A DNA stretch of 64,000 bases from Streptomyces sp. RKAG290 (GTDB lineage: Bacteria; Actinomycetota; Actinomycetes; Streptomycetales; Streptomycetaceae): contig NZ_JAJOZC010000001.1 of the NCBI RefSeq assembly GCF_023701695.1, positions 4,773,894-4,837,893 of the forward strand, read 5' to 3'. The translations under genes and the position numbers were made by a program. Below are positions 8,186-16,950 of this stretch, in pieces; position 1 is the first letter of the stretch; each line of letters starts with the position of its first letter. Under the pieces are notes generated by a model that made no database searches, was not told the origin of the DNA, and was given only the letters and a program-made list of their open reading frames with translations.

Positions 8186-8461
8186 TCAGCCGTAGACGAT
8201 GCGGCGCAGCTGCCGGAGCGACAGCTCCGGCGGTGCCACCGCCCGGTGCGGCAGTTCGGCCGCGATCCGTTCGAAGATCTCCGTGTTGACCAGGCCGCCC
8301 GACTGCAGTTCGCGGTGGCGGCGGCGGACGAAGTCGTCGGTCGTCTCGTCGAAGTACGCCAGGACGTCGAGGATCACCCGGGCTGCCTCACCGCGCTGCA
8401 GCGCGGTGCTGCGCACCAGGTGGTCAATGAGGTCGTCGTACGACGAGCGGCGTTCGAGCAC
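8186..8461 (-). CDS. Small conserved protein upstream of glmS, unknown function
   Basis: 91 residues, charged and mostly helical, without membrane segments (RRSSYDDLIDHLVRSTALQRG at the start, SLRQLRRIVYG at the end). GTG at 8459-8461. It precedes glmS by 58 bp on the same strand and probably shares its transcript. No family recognised; codon pattern and conserved placement in Streptomyces support a real gene. Confidence 0.65.
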   Translation of the reverse strand: MLERRSSYDDLIDHLVRSTALQRGEAARVILDVLAYFDETTDDFVRRRHRELQSGGLVNTEIFERIAAELPHRAVAPPELSLRQLRRIVYG

Positions 8462-8684
8462 TCGTCGATACTGCGGCGGAAGGGGCTCCAGCGCAACAAT
8501 TCTGCCCGATATCGGGCAGGAGTGGGCGCGAGTGGCCCTCTTTTTGCGATCCGGGGCGGATTACGCGCCTTTCCGGCCGACTCCCGGCCGCGTCCGACGG
8601 CCCGGGGTACGACGGGGCCGCCGGGATGAATTCGGCCATAAGCCGCGGACCGTCGGCCACGTTCCGCCACGGGCAACAGGGGGA

Positions 8685-8700
8685 AGTGGTCTACACCTTG
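8685..8700. promoter_or_regulatory. DasR-responsive element (dre) upstream of hexA
   Basis: AGTGGTCTACACCTTG keeps the TGGTCTA-n-ACC core of the DasR consensus ACTGGTCTAGACCACT (11 of 16 positions). DasR is the GntR-family GlcNAc regulator of Streptomyces. The site overlaps the proposed -35 of hexA. Confidence 0.75.
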
Positions 8701-8726
8701 ACCATCCATTAGGTACGCGATACGCA
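8698..8726 (+). promoter_or_regulatory. Candidate hexA promoter
   Basis: TTGACC (8698-8703), a 17-bp spacer and TACGCA (8721-8726) fit a vegetative promoter about 60 bp before the GTG start. The -35 abuts the dre, which fits repression. Assigned by eye only. Confidence 0.45.
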
Positions 8727-8788
8727 TGGCGACGGTTCGGTTGCTCAGGAGATCCGCAGAAGTGAACCCGTAGAAAGGGACCCGGCTT

Positions 8789-10456
8789 GTGAGACTGCAC
8801 ACGGCGCAGCGCAGTGCTCTACCCCGTGCTCTACCCCGCCTTCTCGGCTCGCTGATTCTCGTCACGGCGGCCGGCATCTCCACCGCTTGCGCGGCCCCCA
8901 CGGCATCCGCGGTGGCCGAGACGGGCGGCTCCGTCGCCGGGACCCCCCGGCCGCTCGGCCAGGTCGTGCCCGCCCCCGCCTCGGTCCGGCCGGGCGGCTC
9001 CCCCTACTCCCTCACCACCACCACCCGGATCCGGGTCGACGGCTCGTCCGGCGAGGCCCGGAAGATCGGCGAGTACCTGGCGGGCGTGCTGCGCCCCTCC
9101 ACCGGATACGCCCTGCCGGTCACCGGCCAGGACGGCGCGGACGGCATCAGGCTCCGGCTCGGCTCCGGCGACAGCGGGCTGGGCGCGGAGGGCTACACCC
9201 TCACATCCGGGCGGGGCTCCGTCACCATCACCGCCCGCAAGCCCGCAGGGCTCTTCCACGGCGTCCAGACGCTGCGTCAGCTGCTGCCGGCCCAGGTGGA
9301 GCGCCGCAGCCGCCAGAAGGGCCCGTGGAGCGTCGCGGGGGGCAGCCTCACCGACGCGCCGCGCTACGCCTACCGGGGCGCGATGCTCGACGTCTCGCGG
9401 CACTTCTTCTCGGTCACCGAGGTCAAGCGCTACATCGATCAGATCGCGCTGTACAAGATGAACAAGTTCCACCTGCACCTCTCCGACGACCAGGGCTGGC
9501 GGATCGCCGTCGACTCCTGGCCGAAGCTGGCCACGTACGGCGGCTCGACGGAGGTCGGCGGCGGGACCGGCGGGTACTACACCAAGAGCCAGTACAAGGA
9601 GATCCTGCGGTACGCGGCCTCCCGCTACCTGGAGGTGGTGCCGGAGATCGACCTGCCCGGCCACACCAACGCCGCCCTCGCCTCGTACGCCGAGCTGAAC
9701 TGCGACGGCGTCGCACCCCCGCTCTACACCGGCACCGAGGTCGGCTTCAGCTCGCTGTGCGCGGCCAAGGACGTCACGTACGACTTCATCGACGACGTCA
9801 TCCGCGAAGTGGCCGCCCTGACCCCCGGCAAGTACATCCACATCGGGGGTGACGAGGCGCATTCCACCAGCCACGCGGACTACGCGAAGATCATGGATCA
9901 GGCGCAGGCCGTCGTGGGCAAGTACGGCAAGTCCGTCATGGGCTGGCACCAGCTCACCGGGGCCACGCCGGTGAAGGGGGCGATCGCCCAGTACTGGGGC
10001 TACGACGCGACGAGCGCCGCGGACCGGCAGCAGGTCGTGGACGCCGCGAAGAAGGGCACCAAGCTGGTGCTGTCGCCGGCGGACCGGGTGTACCTGGACA
10101 TGAAGTACAACGAGAAGACCGAACTGGGCCTGAAGTGGGCCGGTCTGGTCGAGGTGCAGCGCTCCTACGACTGGGACCCGGCGACCTATCTCGCCGGTAC
10201 TCCGCAGGACGCGGTGCTCGGTGTCGAGGCGCCGATCTGGTCCGAGACGCTGACGGACAGCGACGACATCGACGTGATGGCGTTCCCGCGGCTGCCCGGG
10301 GCGGCGGAGCTGGGCTGGTCCCCGGCCGCGACGCACGACTGGGACACGTACAAGCTGCGGCTGGCGGCGCTCGGGCCGCGGTTCACCGCGCTCGGGATCG
10401 ACTTCTACCGGTCGCCGCAGGTGCCGTGGCCGGCGGAGCCGGCTGCGGCGGGGTGA
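8789..10456 (+). CDS. hexA: Secreted GH20 beta-N-acetylhexosaminidase
   Basis: 555 residues. Releases GlcNAc from chitobiose and other aminosugar ends by substrate-assisted catalysis. An N-terminal export signal (hydrophobic LLGSLILVTAAGIST, then ACAAP) leads into a GH20b domain and the TIM barrel from about residue 195. The catalytic Asp-Glu pair lies in HIGGDEAH at about residues 355-356. Other barrel motifs are visible (LHLSDDQGWR; EIDLPGHTNAAL; QYWGYD). GTG 8789 follows AAAGGGA. A lipoprotein signal is not excluded, but the lipobox is poor. DasR control is suggested by the upstream dre. Orthologue of the S. coelicolor/S. plicatus Hex enzymes. Confidence 0.95.
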   Translation: MRLHTAQRSALPRALPRLLGSLILVTAAGISTACAAPTASAVAETGGSVAGTPRPLGQVVPAPASVRPGGSPYSLTTTTRIRVDGSSGEARKIGEYLAGVLRPSTGYALPVTGQDGADGIRLRLGSGDSGLGAEGYTLTSGRGSVTITARKPAGLFHGVQTLRQLLPAQVERRSRQKGPWSVAGGSLTDAPRYAYRGAMLDVSRHFFSVTEVKRYIDQIALYKMNKFHLHLSDDQGWRIAVDSWPKLATYGGSTEVGGGTGGYYTKSQYKEILRYAASRYLEVVPEIDLPGHTNAALASYAELNCDGVAPPLYTGTEVGFSSLCAAKDVTYDFIDDVIREVAALTPGKYIHIGGDEAHSTSHADYAKIMDQAQAVVGKYGKSVMGWHQLTGATPVKGAIAQYWGYDATSAADRQQVVDAAKKGTKLVLSPADRVYLDMKYNEKTELGLKWAGLVEVQRSYDWDPATYLAGTPQDAVLGVEAPIWSETLTDSDDIDVMAFPRLPGAAELGWSPAATHDWDTYKLRLAALGPRFTALGIDFYRSPQVPWPAEPAAAG

Positions 10457-10465
10457 CGTGAGGTC

Positions 10466-10569
10466 CGTCCGGCGGTCGGGGGATGTCCTCAATCGCCGGA
10501 CGGGCTGGGATTTTGTCCTCAAGCGCCGGACGGGCTGGGGGTTTGTCCTCAAGCGCCGGACGGGCTTGG
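10466..10569 (+). repeat. Three tandem Streptomyces intergenic repeats
   Basis: The unit TCCTCAAgCGCCGGACGGGC occurs three times with a 30-bp period (10486, 10516, 10546). A reversed half copy (CGTCCGGCG at 10466-10474) can pair with the first CGCCGGACG to form a terminator-like hairpin after hexA. This sequence type is a common dispersed intergenic element in Streptomyces. The rest of the 10457-10764 gap contains no gene. Confidence 0.75.
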
Positions 10570-10764
10570 TTGGCCGGGCTCGGGCCTCGGTTGGGTCGGC
10601 GTGGACGCGGGTGGGCGGGCCGGGTGCGGCTGGAAGCGGCCGCGCGGGAGAGGGGCCGTTGCCCTTGTTGCCGACCGGAACGACTGGTTCCGGTCGGCTT
10701 TGCCGTCTGACCCGGCCGGCCGGTGCGCGGCACGGGCAGGCCGGGACGGCCGGAAGGGTGCCGG

Positions 10765-11796
10765 TCAGCTGACCTTCTTGGCGTCCTCGATCGCCTTCGC
10801 GAGGTCGTCGAGGACGGGCGCGCACTTGTCGTAGCTGAAGATCGGCTCGGTGGTGCGGGGGATGACCTGGCCTGCCTTGACGGCGGGCAGCTGCGTCCAG
10901 GTCGGCTTGGACGTCAGGGCGTCGGGCTGCAGGGCGGAGGACCGGTTGTCGATCATGATGATGTCGGCCTCGTACTTGTCGACGTTCTCCCAGCTCAGCT
11001 CCTCGAAGAAGCCCGCCGAGTTCACCTTCGGCTCGACGAACCGGACGCCCAGGTCCTGGAAGTACAGGGTGTCCGCAGCCGTCTTCGCGAGCGTGACGTA
11101 GAAGAGGTCCTGGCTGGCCGAGCCGATCAGGACCTTGATGTTCGGCTTGGACTTCGCGGCGGCACGCAGCCGGGCCGCGGCCTTCTCGAAGCGGGCCTTG
11201 GCGTCCGTGACCTTCTTGGCCTTCACGTCGGCGCCGAGCGAGGCGGCGAGGTCCTCATGGCGCTGGATCGCCTTGGGGATCGTGGTCTGCGCGGCCCACA
11301 GGGCGACGCTCGGGGCCAGCTTCAGGATCTTGTCCTTGGACGCGTCCGGCACGTACCAGAGGGCGTCCTTCTCCCACATCGCGGTGACCAGCAGCTCCGG
11401 GCCGAGCGAGGCGTACTTCTCGACGTTGAACTCGCCCCAGACGTTGCCGAGGATCTCGACCTTGCTGATGTCGAGGTCGCCGGCCTGCACATCGGCCTTG
11501 CCGTCCTTGGTCTTCGTCGGGCCGAAGACGGCCTTCACCTCGACGCCGTAGTCGTGGAGCGCGGCGGCGACGCCGGTGAAGGCGACGATGTTCTTCGGGA
11601 CGGACTTGGCCTCGGCGGTCTTCCCGCGGTCGTCCTTGAAGCTCCACGGCCCGGCGTCGACGCTCTTGGACCCGGCGGAACCGGAGTCCTTCGAGTCGCT
11701 GTCGCCGCAGGCCGCGAGCACGGCGCCGAGACCAACGGCACCGCCCATGGCCAGCAGGCCGCGGCGGGTGGGACGGGACGCTCGGGCAGTGCGCAT
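10765..11796 (-). CDS. desE: Ferric-siderophore ABC transporter substrate-binding lipoprotein
   Basis: 343 residues. A twin-Arg-like start (RPTRRGLLAMGG) leads to a lipobox LAAC with Cys30, so it is a membrane-anchored lipoprotein. The mature part is a class III (FecCD/BtuF-type) periplasmic-binding fold with the long central helix and a C-terminal EPIFSYDKCAPVLDDL helix. An iron box lies 53 bp before the start. Its position between hexA and acdH is that of desE, the ferrioxamine-binding protein, in S. coelicolor, but the desABCD and desF genes normally beside it are missing here. Function as ferrioxamine receptor is inferred from synteny. Confidence 0.85.
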   Translation of the reverse strand: MRTARASRPTRRGLLAMGGAVGLGAVLAACGDSDSKDSGSAGSKSVDAGPWSFKDDRGKTAEAKSVPKNIVAFTGVAAALHDYGVEVKAVFGPTKTKDGKADVQAGDLDISKVEILGNVWGEFNVEKYASLGPELLVTAMWEKDALWYVPDASKDKILKLAPSVALWAAQTTIPKAIQRHEDLAASLGADVKAKKVTDAKARFEKAAARLRAAAKSKPNIKVLIGSASQDLFYVTLAKTAADTLYFQDLGVRFVEPKVNSAGFFEELSWENVDKYEADIIMIDNRSSALQPDALTSKPTWTQLPAVKAGQVIPRTTEPIFSYDKCAPVLDDLAKAIEDAKKVS

Positions 11797-11848
11797 GACG
11801 GATTCCGCTTTCGTACGAGCCGGAGGCCGGCCGGGACAAGTTCGAGGA

Positions 11849-11863
11849 AGGTTAGCCTAACCT
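11849..11863. promoter_or_regulatory. Iron box (DmdR1/IdeR-type operator)
   Basis: AGGTTAGCCTAACCT is an inverted repeat of 7-bp arms about one base, matching the core of the actinobacterial iron box TTAGGTTAGGCTAACCTAA. It is upstream of the siderophore-binding lipoprotein, so expression should rise when iron is low. Confidence 0.85.
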
Positions 11864-11984
11864 CATGGCTTGTCGAGTCGGCCGGGGCCCCACGCCGGTC
11901 GCCGGACGAAGGCCGCACCACCTGCGAGGACGCGCCTCCGCGAGCTCATGCCCGAGGGCGGCCCGTGGCCGCGCCCCCGAGGGT

Positions 11985-12626
11985 TCACGCGCCGAATGCG
12001 GCCCGGCAGTCGTCGAGTCCCTCCACCGTGACCTCGACCGTGCGGTGCTCCTCCCACCGGTCGCGCTCCAGCCGCAGCCGCTGCAGGGTGACGCGGGAGT
12101 CCCGGAGCGCGGCGATCTCCAGCCCGTCCGGCAGGTAGCCGAGCCGGCGTGAGACACCGAGCGAGCGCGGGTTGTCCGTCATCGCGGACGAGACGGCCGA
12201 ACCGGCACCCAGTCCGGCGAAGGCGAGCTGGAGGGCGGCGGCCCGCATCTCGGTGCCGATGCCCCGGCCCTGGTGTGCGAGCCCCAGCCAGGAACCGGTG
12301 CTGACCTCGCCGGTCACCGCGAAGTCCTTCGCCATCACGTCCTGCCGTCCGACCACCCGGCCCTCGTGCAGGACCGCGAGGCTCAACGACCAGTCCCGCG
12401 ACGACCAGTCGGCGATGCTGCTCAGCACGTGCTGGAACACCGCCCGGCCGCGTTCGGCGGGCGTGCCGTCCGTCCAGGGGACGGTGAACGGCATGGTGTC
12501 CGGGGCGTGCACACCCGCGGCGGCGACCGAGGACAGCTCGTCCAGCAACTCCAGGTCCGGAAGGCGGAGTTCCAGGCGCGGGGTGCGGATGCGGAGCCCG
12601 TACAGGGGCCAGTGCTGCGGCTTCAT
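11985..12626 (-). CDS. GNAT-family N-acetyltransferase
   Basis: 213 residues of the RimJ/RimL-like GNAT type. It opens with RIRTPRLELRLPD, and the acetyl-CoA pyrophosphate-binding loop is visible as HQGRGIGTEMRAAAL (Q/R-x-x-G-x-G/A pattern) at about residues 118-132, followed by the beta-bulge segment SAMTDNPRSLGVSRRLGYLP. ATG at 12624-12626. The acceptor is unknown. It lies between the siderophore lipoprotein and the leucine operon, without obvious operon links. Confidence 0.85.
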   Translation of the reverse strand: MKPQHWPLYGLRIRTPRLELRLPDLELLDELSSVAAAGVHAPDTMPFTVPWTDGTPAERGRAVFQHVLSSIADWSSRDWSLSLAVLHEGRVVGRQDVMAKDFAVTGEVSTGSWLGLAHQGRGIGTEMRAAALQLAFAGLGAGSAVSSAMTDNPRSLGVSRRLGYLPDGLEIAALRDSRVTLQRLRLERDRWEEHRTVEVTVEGLDDCRAAFGA

Positions 12627-12718
12627 GGCGGAACTCTGCCGGGACGGGGCGGCCGCTGTCGAACGAATTGCGGGGGACGGCGCAGGTCACAGACCCGCGC
12701 CGCCCCCCGCCGTCCGGG

Positions 12719-13885
12719 TCAGGCCGGCAGCCCGAGCTCCCGCGCGATCAGCATCCGCTGGACCTCGCTCGTGCCCTCGCCGATCTCCAGGATCTTGGAG
12801 TCACGCCACATCCGGGCCACCGGGTACTCGTTCATGAAGCCGTAGCCGCCGTGGATCTGGGTCGCCTCGCGGGCGTTGTCCACCGCCACGGTCGAGGAGT
12901 ACAGCTTGGCGATCGCCGCCTCCTTCTTGAACGGCTCACCCGCCAACAGCCGCGATGCCGCGTCCCGCCAGCCGATCCGGGCCATGTGGGCCCGCATCTC
13001 CATGTCCGCGATCTTGAACTGGATCGCCTGGTTGGCGCCGATCGGCTTCCCGAAGGCGTGCCGCTCGGCGGCGTACTTCACCGACTCGTCCACACAGCCC
13101 TGCGCGAGGCCGGTGGACAGTGCCGAGATCGCGATCCGGCCCTCGTCCAGGATCCGCAGGAACTGCGCGTAGCCGCGCCCCTCCTCGCCCAGCAGGTTCT
13201 CCAGCGGCACGCGCACATCGGTGAAGGACAGCTCCCGGGTGTCCGAGGCGTTCCAGCCGACCTTGGAGTACGGGGCGGCGACCGTGAAGCCGGGGGTGCC
13301 GGACGGCACGATGATCGCGGAGATGCGCGGGGCGCCGTTCTCCTTGCGGCCGGTGACCGCCGTGACCGTGACCAACTCCGTGATGTCCGTCCCGGAGTTG
13401 GTGATGAAGCACTTGGAGCCGTTGATCACCCACTCGCCGGTGGCCTCGTCGCGCACGGCCGTCGTCCGGGTGCCGCCCGCGTCCGAGCCGCCGTCCGGTT
13501 CGGTCAGCCCGAACGCGCCGAGCGCCTCGCCCGCGCAGAGCTTCGGCAGCCACCGCTGCTTCTGCTCCTCGGTGCCGAAGCGGAACACCGGCATGGCGCC
13601 GAGCGAGACCCCGGCCTCCAGGGTGATCGCCACCGAGGAGTCGACCCGGGCCAGCTCCTCCAGGGCGATACCGAGCGCGAGGTAGTCGCCGCCCATCCCG
13701 CCGTACTCCTCCGGGAACGGCAGCCCGAACAGGCCCATCCGCCCCATCTCGCGCACGATCTCGTACGGGAACTCATGGCGCTCGTAGAAGTCACCGATCT
13801 TCGGTGCGACCACGTCGTGCGCGAACTCCTCGACGGTGCGTCGCAGTTCCTCGTGCTCGGCGGTCAGCCGATGGTCCAGGGACAT
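12719..13885 (-). CDS. acdH: Acyl-CoA dehydrogenase, isovaleryl-CoA type
   Basis: 388 residues. FAD enzyme that oxidises isovaleryl-CoA to 3-methylcrotonyl-CoA and passes electrons to ETF. Signatures: FGLTEPDGGSDAGGT (flavin/substrate loop), ITNSGTD, and the C-terminal GYGFMNEYPVARMWRDSKI with EIGEGTSEVQRM. ATG at 13883-13885 (MSLDHRLTAEHEE) is preferred, with AGGAG 11 nt upstream; GTG codons a few residues earlier are possible. It is the last gene of the mccB-mccA-hmgL-acdH operon, 26 bp after hmgL, which fixes the leucine pathway role. S. coelicolor AcdH also accepts other short branched acyl-CoAs. Confidence 0.93.
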   Translation of the reverse strand: MSLDHRLTAEHEELRRTVEEFAHDVVAPKIGDFYERHEFPYEIVREMGRMGLFGLPFPEEYGGMGGDYLALGIALEELARVDSSVAITLEAGVSLGAMPVFRFGTEEQKQRWLPKLCAGEALGAFGLTEPDGGSDAGGTRTTAVRDEATGEWVINGSKCFITNSGTDITELVTVTAVTGRKENGAPRISAIIVPSGTPGFTVAAPYSKVGWNASDTRELSFTDVRVPLENLLGEEGRGYAQFLRILDEGRIAISALSTGLAQGCVDESVKYAAERHAFGKPIGANQAIQFKIADMEMRAHMARIGWRDAASRLLAGEPFKKEAAIAKLYSSTVAVDNAREATQIHGGYGFMNEYPVARMWRDSKILEIGEGTSEVQRMLIARELGLPA

Positions 13886-13911
13886 GGGGGTGGTCACTCC
13901 TTGTGGGGTGT

Positions 13912-14862
13912 TCACTGCGCCGCGAGTGCGCGGACGGTACGGGACGGGCTGGGTCGGCCCAGTTGTTCGGCGAGCCACACGCTGGTGGCGGTGAGCGCGT
14001 CGAGATCGACCCCGGTTTCGATGCCGAGGCCGTCGAGCATCCACACGAGGTCCTCGGTGGCCAGGTTGCCCGTCGCGCTCTTCGCGTACGGGCAGCCGCC
14101 GAGCCCGCCCGCGGAGGCGTCCACGGTGGTCACGCCGTGCTGGAGCGCGGCGAGGGTGTTGGACAGGGCCTGTCCGTACGTGTCGTGGAAGTGCACCCCG
14201 ATGGTGTCGGTGTGCACCCCCGCCTCATTCAGCCCGGACAGCAGGGTCTGTACGTGGCCGGGCGTCGCGACACCGATGGTGTCGCCGAGCGAGAGCTCGT
14301 CGCAGCCGAGGTCCATCAGCGCGCGGGCGACCCGGACGACCTGGTGGACGGGGACGGGCCCCTCCCACGGGTCGCCGAAACACATCGACAGGTAGCCGCG
14401 CACGTGCACCTTGTCCGCCTTGGCGCGGGCCACGACGGGCTCGAACATGGCCAGCGACTCGTCGACGGTGCGGTTGAGATTGCGGGCGGCGAACGTCTCC
14501 GTCGCGGAACCGAAGACGGCGATCCGGCGGGCCCCGAGCGCCAGCGCCCGGTCCAGCCCCCGCTCGTTCGGCACCAGGACCGGGAGCGCGACGTCGCCCA
14601 CGTCCCCTATGTCGCCGAGCATCGGGAAGAGCTGCTCGGCGTCGGCGAGCTGGGGCACCCACTTGGGGTGGACGAAGCTCGTCGCCTCGATCGTGGCGAG
14701 TCCGGCGACGGCGAGCCGGCGGATGAACTCCGCCTTCACCTCGGTCGGCACGACGGTCTTCTCGTTCTGCAGCCCGTCGCGGGCTCCCACCTCGTGGATC
14801 CGGACCCGGGAGGGCAGTCCCGGTGCGGCCACGGTCATCGGCAGGGTGCGGGTGGTCGTCAT
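13912..14862 (-). CDS. hmgL: Hydroxymethylglutaryl-CoA lyase
   Basis: 316 residues, a DRE-TIM metallolyase that splits HMG-CoA into acetyl-CoA and acetoacetate, the last step of leucine breakdown. Visible motifs: HEVGARDGLQNEK (DRE-type start, with metal Asp and Arg), SLGDTIGVATPGH, HFHDTYGQAL (metal histidines) and GLGGCPYAKSATGN with the active-site Cys loop. Its ATG overlaps the mccA stop (ATGA at 14859-14862), so translation is coupled. Confidence 0.96.
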   Translation of the reverse strand: MTTTRTLPMTVAAPGLPSRVRIHEVGARDGLQNEKTVVPTEVKAEFIRRLAVAGLATIEATSFVHPKWVPQLADAEQLFPMLGDIGDVGDVALPVLVPNERGLDRALALGARRIAVFGSATETFAARNLNRTVDESLAMFEPVVARAKADKVHVRGYLSMCFGDPWEGPVPVHQVVRVARALMDLGCDELSLGDTIGVATPGHVQTLLSGLNEAGVHTDTIGVHFHDTYGQALSNTLAALQHGVTTVDASAGGLGGCPYAKSATGNLATEDLVWMLDGLGIETGVDLDALTATSVWLAEQLGRPSPSRTVRALAAQ

Positions 14863-16943
14863 GCTTCCTCCCCAGCGGCGGCCACGGGAGCGACCACGGC
14901 CAGTACCTGGTCCATGGCGACCGTGGCCCCGGCGGTGACGTCGAGTTCGGTGACGGTCCCGGCGTGCGGGGCGGAGATGACGTGCTCCATCTTCATCGCC
15001 TCCACCACCAGCAGGCTCTGCCCGGCCACGACCTCGTCCCCGACGGCCACCTTCACCACGGTGACGGTCCCGGGCATGGGCGCGGCGAGGGTGTCCGCAC
15101 CGGCGTGGGCGGCGCCGGTCAGCGACGCCTCCACCGGGTCGTGGTCCCGGACGTGCCAGGTGTCGCCGTCCCGGCCGAGCCAGCGGCCCTCCGGGGACGC
15201 GACATGGGCGAACGAGTGCGTGACCCCGGCCAGTTCGAGGGTGACGCGGCGATCGTCCGCGGTGATGAGCCGGGCCGTCTCCGCGCCGCCGGGCAGCGGG
15301 CCCAGCGGCCCGCAGGTGCCCGAGTCAGGGGTCGGCGGCCGGTCGCCCTCGCCGACATGGCCGAACGTCAGCTCGGTGCCGGCTCCGCACGGCCGCAGAC
15401 CCACCTGGACGGGCTCGTGGCCGGGGATGCGGAAGTGCCGCACGATCCGCGCCGGGGTGCCGCCCAGCCGCCAGCCGTCACCGGCCGAGAACGGGTCGGA
15501 CCACGTCCCGGTGGAAGCTTGTGCGGGGGAGTGCTGCCGCAGCAGGGCCGCCGCCGCGTACACCTCCTCCGGCACGCCGTCCGGCACCAGGACGTCCACC
15601 TCGCGCTCCACCAGGCCGGTGTCCAGATCGCCGGTGACCACCGCGGGGTGGCCGAGCAGCCGGCGCAGGAAGCCCGCGTTGGTGGGGACGCCGAGCACGA
15701 CCGTGTCCGAGAGCGCCGCCCGCAGCCGGCGCAGGGCCGTGGCCCGGTCGGGGCCGTAGGCGATCACCTTCGACAGCATCGGGTCGTACAGGCTGCCGAC
15801 CTCGCCGCCCTCGCCGAGCCCCGAGTCCGTCCGCACCCCGCCGCCCTGCGGTTCGTGCAGCGCCAGCACGGTGCCGCCCGAGGGCAGGAAGCCGCGCGCC
15901 GGGTCCTCGGCGCAGATCCGGGCCTCGACCGCGTGCCCGGTGAGCGTGATGTCGCCCTGCCCGTACGGGAGCCGCTCGCCGGCCGCGACGCGCAGCTGCC
16001 ACTCCACCAGGTCGAGGCCGGTGATCAGCTCGGTCACCGGATGCTCCACCTGGAGGCGGGTGTTCATCTCCATGAAGTAGTACGAGGACGGGTCGTTGCC
16101 GGGGACGATGAACTCCACCGTGCCCGCGCCGACGTAGCCGCAGGAGCGGGCCGCCTGCACGGCCGCCTCGCCCATCGCCGCCCGGGTCCCCTCGTCGAGC
16201 AGGACCGACGGCGCCTCCTCGATGATCTTCTGGTGGCGGCGCTGCAGCGAGCACTCCCGCTCGCCGAGGTGCACCACGTTGCCGTGGCCGTCCGCCAGCA
16301 CCTGGATCTCGATGTGGCGCGGCCGGTCGATCCACCGCTCCACGAGCAGCGTGTCGTCGCCGAAGGAGGCGCGCGCCTCGCGTCTGGCCGCCGCGATCTC
16401 GTCCGCGAGCAGCGTCGCGTCGCGGACCAGCCGCATGCCCTTGCCACCGCCGCCCGCCGAGGGCTTCAGCAGTACCGGCATCCCGATCTCGTTGGCGGCT
16501 TCGGCCAGTTGGCCGTCGGTCAGCTCGCTGCCGGTGGAGCCGGGCACCACCGGGACGCCGGCGGCGGAGACCGTCTCCTTGGCCCGGATCTTGTCGCCCA
16601 TCAGCGCGATGGCGGCGGCGGGCGGTCCGATGAAGACCAGCCCCGCGTCCGCGCACGCCTGGGCGAAGCCCGCGTTCTCGGCGAGGAATCCGTAGCCGGG
16701 GTGGACGGCCTGCGCGCCCGTGCGGCGGGCCGCCTCCAGCAGCCGGTCCACGCTGAGATAGCTCTCGGCCGCCGGGGCGGGGCCGATCCGTACCGCCGTG
16801 TCGGCCTCGCGCACGTGCCGGGCGTCCGCGTCCGCGTCGCTGAAGACGGCGACCGAACGCACCCCCAGCTCGCGCAGGGTCCGGATGACCCGGACCGCGA
16901 TCTCGCCGCGGTTGGCGACGAGAACGGTGTCGAACATCGTCAT
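14859..16943 (-). CDS. mccA: Biotin-dependent acyl-CoA carboxylase alpha subunit (methylcrotonyl-CoA)
   Basis: 694 residues. Biotin carboxylase domain about 1-450 (VANRGEIAVRVIRT; ATP-grasp KPSAGGGGKGM; EMNTRLQVEHPVTE). A linker/BT region follows, and then a C-terminal biotinyl domain with EAMKMEH, biotin Lys about residue 651. Carboxylates biotin for transfer by the beta subunit onto 3-methylcrotonyl-CoA. ATG 16943 (MTMFDTVLV) follows GAGGA and lies 7 bp after the mccB stop. Operon context with acdH and hmgL supports the methylcrotonyl substrate over acetyl- or propionyl-CoA. Confidence 0.94.
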   Translation of the reverse strand: MTMFDTVLVANRGEIAVRVIRTLRELGVRSVAVFSDADADARHVREADTAVRIGPAPAAESYLSVDRLLEAARRTGAQAVHPGYGFLAENAGFAQACADAGLVFIGPPAAAIALMGDKIRAKETVSAAGVPVVPGSTGSELTDGQLAEAANEIGMPVLLKPSAGGGGKGMRLVRDATLLADEIAAARREARASFGDDTLLVERWIDRPRHIEIQVLADGHGNVVHLGERECSLQRRHQKIIEEAPSVLLDEGTRAAMGEAAVQAARSCGYVGAGTVEFIVPGNDPSSYYFMEMNTRLQVEHPVTELITGLDLVEWQLRVAAGERLPYGQGDITLTGHAVEARICAEDPARGFLPSGGTVLALHEPQGGGVRTDSGLGEGGEVGSLYDPMLSKVIAYGPDRATALRRLRAALSDTVVLGVPTNAGFLRRLLGHPAVVTGDLDTGLVEREVDVLVPDGVPEEVYAAAALLRQHSPAQASTGTWSDPFSAGDGWRLGGTPARIVRHFRIPGHEPVQVGLRPCGAGTELTFGHVGEGDRPPTPDSGTCGPLGPLPGGAETARLITADDRRVTLELAGVTHSFAHVASPEGRWLGRDGDTWHVRDHDPVEASLTGAAHAGADTLAAPMPGTVTVVKVAVGDEVVAGQSLLVVEAMKMEHVISAPHAGTVTELDVTAGATVAMDQVLAVVAPVAAAGEEA

Positions 16944-16950
16944 CTGTTCC

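Noticed and set aside
10486..10569. Possible CRISPR array
   Set aside because: Only three repeats with 6-10-bp constant gaps and no cas genes; it matches a common Streptomyces intergenic repeat.
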